Shown one piece after another: positions 34,577 through 47,134 of a DNA stretch of 64,000 nt. The DNA comes from Leucocoprinus leucothites (lineage: Eukaryota > Basidiomycota > Agaricomycetes > Agaricales > Agaricaceae): positions 434,001 through 498,000 of the forward strand of contig JAACJO010000021.1 in assembly GCA_013368445.1 (NCBI GenBank), written 5' to 3'. Positions within the stretch are counted from its first letter, which is position 1; each line of letters opens with the position of its first letter. The position numbers were made by a program, and so were the translations under genes. The notes under the pieces are model-generated. The model was not told where the DNA came from, did no database searches, and saw only the letters and a program-made list of their open reading frames with translations.

Positions 34577-35005
34577 GATGGAAGGAGGATTAGAGTGTGC
34601 AATGCTCGTGCAAAGTGTTGGCGGCTATGAACCTATGACGTGGTCAAGGAACCGGGCCGCTCGGCACGCGACAAGTGGCCGCTCATTAGGGTATTTGTCA
34701 TTAGAGACCGAATAAAACAAAGACTGAAGGTGCGGCTCGATACTACAAAAGACGGCAGTGCTATGATTCGACGGAAATCTTTACCAGCCATGAGAGCCGA
34801 ACTTGCTAGCGAGTGGTGCATAATTTTGGGTTTTCAATGGGCTCGAACTGGGCTCGAAGTTTCTCGGCTCCTTCATTGTTTGCCATCACATACGACGCCA
34901 AACAGTTGACTCAATTGACAAGCGCCCTTCAACGCGATATCTCACCATACTCACAAACTCATAATCCCACTTGTTACCGCATAAACACGCTCATTCCAAA
35001 CCAAA
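34577..35005. promoter_or_regulatory. Bidirectional promoter region USE1/SQS1
   Basis: The 429-bp spacer lies between the two divergent start codons. Before the SQS1 start there is a C/A-rich stretch typical of fungal 5' leaders. No TATA box stands out. An open frame across it (34640-34909) is probably chance. Confidence 0.55.
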
Positions 35006-38000
35006 ATGGGGAGAAAAGGAAAGAAAAACTACACTAAACACAACAATACCAGTACCAGTCGAGGACGAGGATTGGGTAACGCTCCTTTTATCCCAGGACG
35101 AGGAGACGGACATGGATATGGCCCTGATAGTCCCACCAGAGGAAGAGGACGAGGTGGGGGGTATAACCCTCGCACACATGTACCTGGATCGTCATTCACG
35201 CAAGAAGAGATGGACTTTACGATTCACATGTACGCCGATGGTGAGGATCTCTATTTTCTTCTTATTTTGAAGGTTAGATCAAGACTGCGTATCGGATAGC
35301 GGCGAATCCACCGCAGGAACTTGGATATACGAGGGGGAATTCTAATGGATACTCGACTCCCCGAGGCGGCAGAGGACGAGGGCGGGCTGGAGGGGAGGAG
35401 GTCGCGGGCGAGGGAATTTCAATAACCCTCCCCAAAATGGCAATTATCAAAACGGCGGAAATCGAGGAGGATACGGCTCTCCTCACCCACGAGGAACATA
35501 TACACCTCGCGGCGGCGGTTCAGATCGTGGTCGTGGTCGCGGTCGTGGTGGATACTTTCCACCACCCCAAAACGAACCCGACTTTTCTCCACGACACGGC
35601 CGCGGAATCGGCGCAACGCCAGATACGACTCCGATTGCGAACAAGAAACTTGGTGCAAACGCGACTTTATCCGATCTACTGTACGCTTCGAGACCTTTGT
35701 TGAAGCCTATCAAGTTCGTATCATCTGTGCATGCTCCATTTTTGTTCCAGTATGACCAGGAAGAACTTATGAGACCTATTGGTGAACAAATCGGTTCGTC
35801 ATCTTGCTTCGTATCATTCATTTCCGTCGCTTAATCGTCCTTGCAGGTGATGGTGAAGCATCTCATGTGCCTACGGCAGATCGTATTGAGCGGATATTCC
35901 ATGGTGATATCGGAGCGGAGGACTCGAGTTCTTCTTCATCTTCTGAGGACGATGATGACGATGAAGATGAAGAAGAAGTCGAGGAGGTCGATTTTAACAA
36001 TCTGGGTGCATTGGCTGCCGCACCTCCAACTGGAAAGTCTAAGGCCACGGCTACGGCTACTAAGACGGAGACGAAGGTCAAAGTTGATGGTGTACACCGG
36101 ATGGCCGAAAGTCAAGTCAACACTAGTTCTTACCAGCAAACGCAACACGAAACTCGTGGAGCTGGAGCACGTATAGCAAATAACTCGATCCCGGTCAAAC
36201 CAGCCACGGCGCAAGACCAAACTAGAATGGACGTCGAAGAAGGTCTTACACACTCCATCCAACAACAACCACCCGCATCCTTCTTCATCGACACTCAACC
36301 AGGCTTCGTACATCCCGCACTCTCACCACGTCCACCAATGCCTCCACCAGAAGACGACGACGACGAAGAAATAATCGTCTATGTCGCTCCTCATCCCAAA
36401 GTCCGCTCCGTCTCTCGTTTGGGGACTCATCCTCCTCCACCAGCTGATAAAGCTAGTTCAGCGATGGACATTGATACGTCTGGGTTTGAGCCCTATAGCC
36501 CACCTGCGGCATTATCTCTTGCTTCGATGTCGATACAAGATCCAACCCCTGTGGTGAAACCCAATGAGGGATCAAGGCTCACTTCTCCCCGGCGGCTGCG
36601 GATACCATGGACACCGATATGACTGATCGCCCTCGCAGCGTTGCTCCTCCCGCACACAAGTCCTCAGTACCTCCGGAACCCACGCCATCATCAATCGCTG
36701 CAGCACCACCGCAAAAAATAGCGCCCAATCCAACCATCGCCTCTCTCAAAAAATTTGACTTTGCATCCACCCTCCTCGCCTCCACCCTCTCCTCCTCATC
36801 CATTCGTAAATTCCCAAACATAATTTCTCCACGCGTAGCCAAAAAGCAAAACGCATGGGAGAGAAAGAAAGCTAAACGCGAGAGGATGAAGGCTAAGAAA
36901 AAGGGTAGACGGAGTACTGGTACGAGAGGAGGAGGAGGAGGAGGAGGAGGACTCGCGACGTATGGAGCGTTGGTTGATGATGCGAGGTTGTATAGTGAAG
37001 ATGTGTTGTGGGAGGAGAACGGTGGAAAGGATAAGAAATGGGAGAAGAGGAGGAGAGGGGATTCGGATTTGGATTGGGGGACTGAGGATGGGGAAAGTGA
37101 TAGTGATGATGATGATGATAGCGAGAGTGGGGTTGAGATTGCGCCCAACGGGCTTGGGAAACCGATGAGTGAGAAAGCGAAAGGGAAACAGAAGGCGCAG
37201 TCTGAGGATATGGATGCGAGTGTTGATGGAGGGAAAGAGGACGATCATGGAATGGAGGTTGATTCGGAGATTGATGTTGAGGCGATGAAACGGTTTGTGA
37301 GCGGTTTGGTGAGTCGGGATGCTGGGATGTTTACGACCATGGATGATGTGGAGGACGAGAAGAAGTTGAGGGAGGAGGATGCGGAGGGATGGGTGGGGCC
37401 GCTGGGAGTAGCGATGACGATGACGCGGAGGAAGACGATGAAGATGAAGATGAGGATGACGAGGATGAAGACGATGAAGATGAAGACGAAGATGAGGATG
37501 GTGAGGAGGAGGAAGATGAAGAGGTTAAAGCTGCGATAGAGTTGGAAGAGAAGTTGTTAATTGGCGAGAGCAGCGAAGATGATGACGACGACGATGATGA
37601 TGATGACGAGGTGGATATAAGCCCGAAATCGAGTTTCCAGGCGAGGTTGGAGAAACTACGTGCCAAATCGAGAGAAAACAAGGCTCGTGATGCGGATGGT
37701 GGTGATATGTTGGCAGAGAATATGGCTTGGGCGGAAGGGACGATGATGATGACGACGATGACGACTACGATGATGATCCTCTCCTTAGTCAACTTCAGGT
37801 CTGTCTTGTTCGTGCGCTGCGTGGGCACCTGTACCAATACTCACCTCTCGAACAGGATATCCTCGACCAACACGCCGATATTCTTGACAGTCGAAACCGG
37901 AAAGAAAGGAACAAGCTTTTCAAGGCCGTCCAAAATGGCTCTTTTGACATTGATTATGCCGATATGCAACCAGCTGGTACGTTTTCCTACCGTTCCTCCC

Positions 38001-38815
38001 TCCTCCGAGCTCATTTATGTAGGCAAACGCAAAGATAAATACAAAAACGTCCCTCCCGAACTCGCCGCCCAATGGGAGCTCGACCGTAAACGCAAAGCCG
38101 AACTTAAACACGAACGCGAGCTCAAAAAGCTCATCGAAGCAACTGATCCCTTTACCAAAAAGAAAGGCGGAAAAAAAGGACGTAAAGCCATGCTCAAAGG
38201 CGCAGCAGCAGACCCAACGATCAATCTCGGTCCGAATCGGATAATCGACATGACTACTTTGGTTCAACAAATTCGACGCTTCGTGGACAATCTAGATGGC
38301 CCTCGAACGATGTCGTTACCACCCGCGAACAAGGAGACGAGGAAGAATGTGCATGAGATGGCGGCAGCGTTTGGGTTGAAGAGTGTTAGTAAGGGGCATG
38401 GTGATGCGAGGTATACGACGTTGACGAAGACATCGAGGACGGGTTTGGGGAGGGTGGATGAGTGGAAGGTGCAGAAGGTGGTGAGGAGAGCTGGTGGGCG
38501 AGGTGCGAGGGGTGATTCGTTTGGTGATTTTGATGGGGGAAGGGCGAAAGGGAAAGGAAGAGTGCCGAGGCATAAAGAAGGAGATGAAGTGGGTGGGGTG
38601 AGTTATTCATTTTTCTTTGCGTTGTTTTTCGTAGGTGGGATAGCTGATGTGGGTCTTAGAGCGCGCCGAAGATTGGAGAGGGGAATGTTGGATTCAAGAT
38701 GTTGGCTGCGATGGGGTGGGAGGAGGGGGATAAGATTGGGTTGTCGGGAGGATTGGAGACACCGTTGGTTGCGATTATCAAACATTCCAAGTTGGGGTTG
38801 GGAGCTACGAAATAG
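35006..38815 (+). CDS. SQS1: SQS1-like R3H and G-patch protein, frame broken at four sites
   Basis: The start MGRKGKKNYTKHNNTS is followed by RGG-type repeats, long acidic Asp/Glu tracts, FVSGLVSRDAGMFTTMDDVE, an R3H domain (about 38240-38430: IRRFVDNLDGPRTMSLPPAN, HEMAAAFGLKSVSKGHGD) and, after an intron near 38598-38660, a C-terminal G-patch (GFKMLAAMGWEEGDKIGLSG, HSKLGLGATK, stop at 38813). Sqs1 activates the DEAH helicase Prp43 in splicing and ribosome biogenesis. Introns also lie near 35239-35290, 35800-35847, 37800-37855 and 37970-38025. One-base frame changes are needed near 35390, 36585, 37390 and 37735, each next to a run of G or C. Coding similarity carries on across each, so sequence error is more likely than decay. 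Confidence 0.8.
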
Positions 38816-39100
38816 GTATTTGTTAGACAGGATGATAGTTTCGTTCAACCAGGTGCCGGAGCATTTGACTATTCAAATTGCGGTAGCATGTTTATTCGTG
38901 CCTTGAATGTGGCTTCTTTCGATCTCTTATACTTCGTTGATACGCCTCTGTCGGACTGTCATGATCTCGATGATATTGTTCTGACGGAACTAGGGCTCCT
39001 GAATTGTACATGATAAGCTAGAGCTCACAGGATATGGTGGTGATCACATGACCTCAGGTGTGACAAATGGCATGAAAACATGAGACATACATGGGGCACG
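38816..39100. other. 3' flank of SQS1 and border of the A+T-rich block
   Basis: Ordinary host composition continues to about 39030. After that CpG becomes rare and A+T rises. No gene was seen. Confidence 0.5.
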
Positions 39101-40620
39101 GCCTCTGACCCAGATAACAAAAAGTACTTCCAAGAGAATGTAGCTTAAATAGAGAGGAAACCTTTGTTGAAGCCAGATTTTTTTAAAAATACCTCAATAC
39201 CAGGATGCCCCAGTGTATTGTGAGCAGCTTGCCTGAGGGGCGTGCTGTTGATAAGTAATTGCCAGTAATCTGCAGCTCTTATATTATTTGCTGTGTAAAC
39301 TCTGATCATCTTGTACCCAGTTTTGTGACACATTCTTTAGGATTTGCAGACACCTACAGAAAAGGCTTTGACAGAGCCCAAGCTGTATGGGCTAGCAAAA
39401 AAATATTGTGGTCACCAAGCCATTTCTTTGACAATTCACAACAATATTGATGGTACTTGCTTTGCATAGACAAATATTGAATAATAAAATTCTCAAAGTT
39501 GAGCTTCAATTGACAATACACAGAGTGCATTTAATCTAAGTATTATCTTCATTAGAGTTTTGTCAGGAATTTCCATTGAATTTCCAACCATGTTTACAAA
39601 CATCAAATCCTTTTTGAAAACCAGTGTTTATAATTATTTCGAGGTTTTTAAAAGATTTCCACCAACCTTACTAAAGATCTTACCTGTTTCCATTTTTGGG
39701 ACCCTTTGCAGCTGCTGTGGTAGCTGAAGTAGGTGAAGCCTCATGTGAAACCATAGGTTTATCCTGAGATCTGAGATTTATTAAGGGATCAATGAAGAGG
39801 AAAGATGCAGGTATGGTCTTTGAAGGCTGCATACCTGCTGCAGCTTGTTTCTTTAAAGGCCATGTACTTGCCACAGCCACCCTAGCACTAATATTCACCA
39901 TCTGGTCATCCAATTCATCATCATCTGACTGATTCAAAATGATTACCACTCATTTCTTCACTCACTGACTGCAAGCATTCTAACAGCTCAGGCTTGACCA
40001 TTCAAAACTTGGCTACTAGCTGGTATTCAGGTGGTGGCACTTTTTCCCTATTCACAAAATTATAAAACAGACCTCAGATCAACAACCATGATATTCAATA
40101 TGATAATGTACTATTTGGTGTTTTCTATACCATTGACCCACCTTAGGGGCCATCACAGATATGTGGCAACTGGCTATCTGCTGATAACTATCTGTAACTC
40201 TCAGATTGGATTAGATTGGATGGGATATTGCTGGATAAAGATAGTACCCTGACTGGAACTAGTTGAAAAATAGACTTATACTATACCCTACCCCTGTTTT
40301 ACTGTTCCCCCCATTTTGCCGTTTTCTAGTTCCTCCTGCTGTTTTTCTGTGAAAATTGGACATTATGTAGTATTGTCTACTTAAAGCACAATCCAACTTA
40401 TTTCAGGCTGAAATTCAACGGAATGGGGAAGATAGGAAACCTCGAAATTGTCATGCTATAAGGGACTTGCCACATTGGAGACCCAAGTCTTTTATGATGG
40501 ATCAAAGGGTCCTGAGCATCCCTTGTCTGGAAATGACAATGACACATTGTCTCTGGTATGCATTTGCTTATCCAGGGATGGTGTGTCAGTTGTTTATTTC
40601 TCACCCAACTCATGACAGCC
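39100..40620. other. Decayed A+T-rich repeat DNA
   Basis: CpG is scarce and open frames are short. The minus frame at 39680-39949 is not recognisable. The 120-bp R3 repeat lies in this stretch. Confidence 0.45.
40143..40265. repeat. Diverged repeat R3, copy a
   Basis: It aligns with 49197-49325: AGGG.C..TCA.AGATATGT.. CAACTGG.TATCTGC, then CAGATTGGAT and TTGCTGGAT.. and CCTGAC.GG.ACT.GTT. The copies are old and diverged. Confidence 0.5.
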
Positions 40621-41000
40621 TGCCATGGACCTTGGCATGCTCACAAGGATGATGACTATGAGACTCAAGTTCAGCTAGCAATTCAAGACAAGATTCAGGG
40701 AGTCCACAGATCATTTGTGGCTGCAGCAAAGGTATAGAAGGTATGTTTGATTAATTCATTACAACCTAATGTACACTTCTAGAATTCATGTACAGCAGAT
40801 TTGTGAAAAGACCCTTCAAAATCAATATCATAGCAAGCATCAACCCCACAAAGAAGCTGCTGCACAACAACAGAAGGTCTTGCTGGCAGCTGAGAAGGTT
40901 CTTGTTGATTGGATCACACATGAGGGTGCTTCTGGCACTCCGGTTGACTAGTCCCATTTGAAGGCTCATGAACTCAGGCTGTGACAAGTGTGTAAAGACT
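40620..41000 (+). pseudogene. Pogo/CENP-B-type transposase relic, N-terminal HTH part
   Basis: The translation carries IQDKIQGVHRSFVAAAK, then after a break KHQPHKEAAAQQQKVLL and AAEKVLVDWITHEGASGTPV. This is the spacing of the psq-type HTH and the start of the CENP-B DNA-binding domain in fungal DDE_1 transposases. Stops and frame changes are present and no catalytic domain follows, so it is a fragment. Confidence 0.6.
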
Positions 41001-43250
41001 TGAGAGCAATGAGGGAGCAAAGAGAAGAAGAATGAGTTGGTAAAGCATAAGGTACTACAGTGTAGCTACAGAGTTTATATACTAAGGAAATGAGTTATAG
41101 AGGTCTAAGAATAGAAATGGATGAGTAAGCAAAGAGTTATAGTGACTAAGGGGTGACTAAGAATGCGGCAATGGCTGAGTAATGCTATGTGAGGCTGCAT
41201 AACTAGGCTGTGCATAATAGAGATAGCTTCACCACACTTGAGAATTGGAATGCCATGACCTGTAGTTCTGGATTTCCAGCCAAAAATACCTTGGAGCTGT
41301 TCTCCCATGGTGGCAACTTTGTCTTCTGTCTTCTGAAGGTACACTGCATCCAGATAAAATTCCATGAATGGGAGGTAGAGTGAGGTAGATAGATATAGCT
41401 TAGGTATTTCAGCAGAAAGGTTAGCAAGAAGAGATTTCAGGTAATTGGGACTAGCCTGAAAGCTGGCCTCAGACACTGCAATAGTGAGTAATTAGGAATC
41501 AGCTTATTGTCACTCAATTATGACAGACCTGAGTTTCTCATAGATTATTGACTTGGACAGATTATTTTGGTCAACTATTGGCTGTTCTGACTTATTTATA
41601 GGCCTCCCAACTTCTGACATTTAGAAACCAGCTGATTTAAACCATGAATTTCTTACACATTTATAAAACAGTTTGTCAACTATGTTTACAAACCAGATTT
41701 GGAAATACTGATTTTTTGACAAAATCCTAATCTTCATGCAGCTATTGCCTGATATCACAGTGATGTCACTGCATGTGATTACTACCATCTTGTGTGAGCT
41801 CTACCTTAGAAGGATCTCATACAGAGATATATGTACATGTATTCTAATTGCTGAATATGAATAGTTCAAACTCAAGATAAGGACACTCTACACTCTCCTT
41901 GATTGATGAGAAACTGGCCTTCCTGATAAGAAACAACCTAGCATATGAATGAACAGACTCATGCTTGAGATGACTTGACAACTAACTGAACTGTTCTTCA
42001 AAGTTGATGTGCTCTACCCTCTATTGGCTCAAGACATTCTTATCTAGTATCTGAGGTATCATCTCTTTGGAATTTGTCAAAATCCAATGACAATATCCAG
42101 CATGTATCCTAGCAGGCTTGAGATTGAAAAACAGTCTTCTATGTTTGTTGTTGTCTCCACCATTGCCAGTCTTGGAGACCCCTGCTATATCTTGTCAACT
42201 ATACAGTAGTGTGTGACAGAAAACATAGCAATTGTTACCACATGCTCTGTACTATCTCAAAGCATGGGGTATCTGTTGAGCAAGGAGCTCAAATAGCTAG
42301 AATTGAAAAGGTTCATCTAGAGAAGTTGAAAAAAAGAGACTCTGAACAACTGATGATGAGCCTTCCTGACCATCATCTGCTTCATTGTAATGCCAAACTA
42401 CATCCAGGACATCAAACAAAAAGGTGCTTTGAAATATAAATTAGGAGGTGTATTGGGAAAAGATGACTTCAGACACTCATGTTAAAGAATGCTAGCAACT
42501 ATATAGATGGGAGGAATCTCAGCTCTAGCACTATATTCTTTGTTGGTGCTTCTCTTGAGAACCTGCTTGAAGACAGAGCATCCCTCATTATAATGCTGAA
42601 GGGATGGGTAAATATAAATAACCAGATATTCATGTACTATGGAGCTGCTGCTATAGTTTCTTTTCTACTATTCTAGCTTTTTGGTGATGGCTTGGTCATT
42701 TTTAGGCAGGTTATACTGCAGTGAAATGTTTGCATAGGTAAAGTATAAAGGTATGTCTAATGCTTGGTTATCATTGATCTATTGGAAAGGCTATGTCACC
42801 TGGGAGTTGAGAGCCATCAATAATAGTATTGTGACTCTTTAACACCTGTAAAATGTTATCATTTTCTATTGTGTAGAATAAGCAAGAACTCCCTTTGGAG
42901 CTAGTGTGGTAGCTTTTCAAGTTAGTCTCCACCTGGCCTCAGATAGTAGATCTCAGACAGATGTTTGACTTTGATGTATACCATGGCTAAAAAATACCCC
43001 ACAACATATGCAATTACTACTACTATTATGAAGGGTGTACAAAAGTAACAGGAAAGAATGAGTACAAGAGGTATAATATATGTAATGATAAAGCCTATGA
43101 GAATCTTAGATATTGTCAATGCAATGGGAAGTGAATTCTATACAAACTAATTTTGAGTGCTGGTGTGAACTGGACCTACAGTGCCATTGTATGAATCAAC
43201 AAGTTGGCCAAATTGCAAGATTCTGCTGAGTTCATGAACAGTCCACATGA
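41001..43250. other. Decayed A+T-rich DNA without assignable element
   Basis: Open frames at 41105-41476 (-), 42209-42439 (+), 42479-42676 (+) and 42922-43119 (-) show no domain I recognise. Low CpG suggests old repeats. Confidence 0.4.
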
Positions 43251-43870
43251 TGGCCTATAGACATACAAATTTAGAAACTCATAAATTCATAAATCCAGCA
43301 GGTGAATGTACAAACCCCATGAATATATGTGGAATTTCACCTTAAAAATCCATGACTGAGAGCTATAATCTATGCATCTACATATTGCCAAGTCCATTAA
43401 TTAGGAATCTGCAATATCTGGAATCTTGTGAGCTGGCCAAGTCCACAAACCTTCAGATTACATAGCTTGGAGGCCAAATAAGAGTCACTGAATTAGCACA
43501 AGTTCATAGATATACTGCCAGTAAGGTCTCAGGTGAATTGCAAGCCACAAGAAGGATTGAGACCACCTTCATAAATCACATTCACACATCCACAAAGTCA
43601 CAAATAGGAGTTCCCAAATCTACCAATTTATTGGTTTACAAATCCATGAGTCCATGGGTTTACAGATGCAGTAACAGCAGGTCTCTAAGTGAACAATCTC
43701 AGGCTTAGTAGCCCCAGTGACCCCAGCTTCATCAACCATCTGTGGCTAAACAATTTCCTAAATTGGCTATTTCCAAGTTGAGAAATCCATGAGTCCTTGA
43801 CTTAGGAATCTATGTGTCAATCAAATCCACAACATATAAAAATCTGTACTTACTGATTCCATGAGTCCTC
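43250..43870. repeat. Decayed short-period repeat with ATCCATGAGTCC-like words
   Basis: Words such as AAATCCATGAGTCC, ATTCCATGAGTCC, AAATCCACAA and CATAAATCCAGCAG recur irregularly across about 600 bp. This looks like a former tandem array blurred by substitutions. No coding sequence was seen. Confidence 0.4.
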
Positions 43871-44970
43871 TATGCAGGACAATGAATACAAAAGGCAAAT
43901 AAGGGTATACTCTGAATTTGTTCAGGAGGATTCAGTTGACTCCCAGTAGTTTCTGCAATTCCAAGAGTGATATCAAGGCAGATATAGAGAGTGCAACCAA
44001 AAAAGACCAGTGAGATAATTTAAAGTAGCTGTAGAGAGTCTGAACATGATAGTACTGTGTGAAGGTCATGAAAGAGACTCACTGTGATACTAGCCATGGT
44101 CTCACATCCTCCAACCATGGGTTTAATAGCAATGAGTATCTGAAAGAGCACATCAGCAAGATGTTACATTGCTTTTTTTGATGTTTAGCTTCCTTTTAGG
44201 CTTGCCACAAGCCTCTTCCAAGCCAAAATCACTAAAAGCACTAAAAGCCATGTTCCTGTCTTTTTTCTGGCTTGTACATGCTACAAAACCACCACAACTA
44301 GTTATAAGCTAGCCCAAGTAATCAGCTTTTAATACAACTTTGATATATTTTGATACACTTATTTATTGCTTGGATGGCTTGAGGGTTTGTCCAGCTTTTG
44401 GCAAGTCACTCCAAGCTAGGGCTTGTACAAGCACAAAAAGCACATGTTACCTTTTGCTGATGCAATAACAAGTATTACATGACTCTGCAGAGTTTTAAAC
44501 AGAAGTGGCTAGTTCTGAGCATGTGTGAACTTAAGAGCCTGTTTGGTAGCTGGTTAGCAACCAGATCAGTGACCCAAACCAGACCCATGCCAAGCCAGCT
44601 GTATTTCAGCCAGTCTACTACTCAGTGGCCTCTGAGCTGGAGTCTGGAGTGAAGTAAACAGCACTTGTTGACACAACTTTGCACTTGGTGTTATACTATA
44701 ACATCCTAAGAGACCACTGCATCCTAGGAGGCTGCAGTGTCTCATCACCTTCTTATCCTTCAATTGATTACATTTGCCCTCATCTAACCAATCCCTCACA
44801 CTGCCAAACACCTTCTCCTTTGCCAGCATATACTATACATGGTCCAACCAGAGACCTCTGCTACCTTCTAGTCAGCCTCTACTGGGCCCAATCAGCCTGC
44901 CAAATCAATCCCACCAAATGAATGCTAACTACAGCAAAATCAGAATCAGACCAGGACTGTAGCAGCCAGC
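43871..44970. other. Decayed A+T-rich DNA
   Basis: No gene was recognised. Near 44530 there is a GAGCCTGTTTGGTAGC word of the kind seen at ends of fungal DNA transposons, but I could not find its inverted partner. Confidence 0.4.
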
Positions 44971-45567
44971 TTGTGTGACAATGAGCTTGAGTTTATTGTT
45001 AATATGCTCCATGATCTGGTGATTGTGCATGGGAGGAGGAGCCTACAAGATGTTCATTTTGACACAATTGCAGACCACCTCCAGCAACATAATACTTGGG
45101 GAACCAAGTGCCAGAACATTCAAAAAAGTCAGGTTAAGTGTGCATGGGTAAATGTAGGTCATTTTTCAATTTGGTTGTGGTTTTCTTTTCTGAATAGAAT
45201 ACAGGCCAAAAAATGTATGAGGTCTTTAAATTTGGAACTGAGAAATGCTCTAGAGCTGGAAGAATACTTGGTTCACTTGTTTATGCAAGTGAAGCAAAAA
45301 TCCAATATTTCAATACACAGCAAGGCTCTTTGAAGACCAGTGTATGCTTTTCATTATATTACTTTTTTATTATTTACCCTTATCTGATTTTCACACAAGA
45401 CTGTAAAATTATTGACAGGTGGGCAGGAAAAGTATGGCAACCATATGTCAAGGTCAAGGAGCTTAACACTGGCAGAGTTGCTACAGGAAAGTTTGTGTTC
45501 TATCCAGCTCAGGGACTCACACTTGAGGTAGAACCCAATGTTAGTGATAATGAAGACAAAGGATCTA

Positions 45568-47134
45568 CAGTGGCTCAAAAAACTGTCCAATGTTTTCGCA
45601 TTTTGACATATTTGCTAATACCAGGCAGATATATGGCCTAGCATCCTGAAAATATTCACACAGTACCTTGACATATTGGGAGCATATATTCCATGATCAC
45701 ATGACCTTGTCCATCAATGAATTATTAATGAATTATCGAAAATATCTACTCATTGGGACAGTTTTTTGACCCTCTGTTATCTACCTACTCAATACTTTGT
45801 ATGACCTCCTCTTGCCCTGACAACTGCCTCAATCTTCTGGCATGGTTTCTATCAGCCTTTGCACCTTTCTGCTGGATTCTTATTCCACTCCTCTACTAGC
45901 CTCTCCACAATTCAAATACTCCCTTAGGTGGTCTTTCATATGCCTTCAGCTGGTCCTTCAGGTAGGTCCAGAGGTGTTCAATGGGATTTAGGTCAGGGGA
46001 TTGTGCAGGGCATGATAGAACTTGAATGTTGTTGTCCACAAACCATTGTTGTCCCAGTTTTGAGGTGTGTTTTGGGTCATTATCCTGCTGGAATATCCTC
46101 TCCTCCTCCTCCATCTCCAACTTTTCAAAGCTTTCCACCACCCCATTGTCCAAAATCTCGCAGTATTTCACTGCATCCATATTCCCTTGAACCTCAATCA
46201 GCTTTCCTACCCCATTCCACCCCATACACCCCCACACCATCATGTTACCACCTCCTCCATGTTTGACAGTAGGGAGAGTGGTCCTATCTGACAGTGGTTC
46301 CCCCCTCTCCTTCCAGGTATACACCTTTCCATCTGACCCAATCCTGTTGATCTTTGTTTCATCTGTCCACAACACCCTCTTCCAGTCCTCCACTGTCCAA
46401 TTCCTATGTTCATGTGCAGAGTCAAGGCATTCCTCACAATGTTGCTTTTTGAGTAGAGGTCATTTGATCTTGGTTACAGAGCAAAATCCATTATCCTGAA
46501 GGGTATTTCTGACAGTTTGGGGTGTGACAGGGTCAGACAGAGTAGAGTTAATGAAATTTGTAGCCTGGACAGCATTATCTAGCTTTCCAGAGGTTATTTG
46601 GTGAATTATTGCTTTTTTATCATGAGGAGAAAGCTTGGAAGGACGTCCTCCCTTGTTGTTTTCCTTGTCCCCATCAACTTCTTTATTGATCCTCCCAATA
46701 GTAGACTTGCCTAGACCAGTTTTATGTTCAATATGGCACAAGGAATAGCCATCTTTGAGAAGAGAAGTGACTTGGGAGTATTAGGTAGAGGAGATAGCTT
46801 TCATGATGTAGTGGCAGGAAGAAAGACAGTTGTAGCCATCTCAACATGTCAACCAAGGTCACATGATCTTGTTTACTACTCCCACACCTGCCCTGATGCT
46901 CCCCTGATGTTACAAGATAGATACTGGGAGGCTGACAGGGGTCAAAAAACTGTCCAATGAGTAGATATTTTTAATAATTCATTACTAATTCATTGATGGA
47001 CAAGTCATGTGATCATGGAATATATGCTCCATATGTCAAGTACTGTGTGATATTTTCAGATGCTAGGCATATATCTGCCTGGTATTAGCAAATATGTCAA
47101 AATGCGAAACATTGGACAGTTTTTTGAGCCACTG
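45568..47134 (-). mobile_element. Tc1/mariner (DD34E) element, copy 1
   Basis: It is flanked by TA at 45566-45567 and 47135-47136 and bounded by long inverted repeats (about 200 bp) beginning CAGTGGCTCAAAAAACTGTC. It is 1,567 bp, 26 bp shorter than copy 2. Most of the difference is single bases missing from short homopolymers in the two terminal repeats. It interrupts an older relic. Confidence 0.88.
45789..46804 (-). pseudogene. Tc1-type transposase, copy 1 (broken)
   Basis: It shows the same layout as copy 2: a paired HTH part (GKSTIGRINKEVDGDKENNK, GGRPSKLSPHDKKAI) and a DDE part (WTDETKINRIGSDGKVYTWK, QQDNDPKHTS, SPDLNPIEHLWTY). Defects are a TAA near the start (CAA in copy 2), the shared in-frame TGA between HTH and DDE parts, and deletions near the C-terminus that shift the frame after PPKGVFELW. 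It cannot encode an active enzyme. Confidence 0.85.

Noticed and set aside
37331..37837. Minus-strand poly-serine protein
   Set aside because: It is the antisense of the Asp/Glu-coding GAT/GAC repeats of SQS1 and has no other support.
43250..43870. CRISPR-like array
   Set aside because: Units are irregular in spacing and sequence, there are no unique spacers of uniform length, and the genome is fungal.
45928..46266. Plus-strand frames inside the Tc1 elements (also 57320-57658)
   Set aside because: They are antisense to the transposase and exist twice only because the element does.
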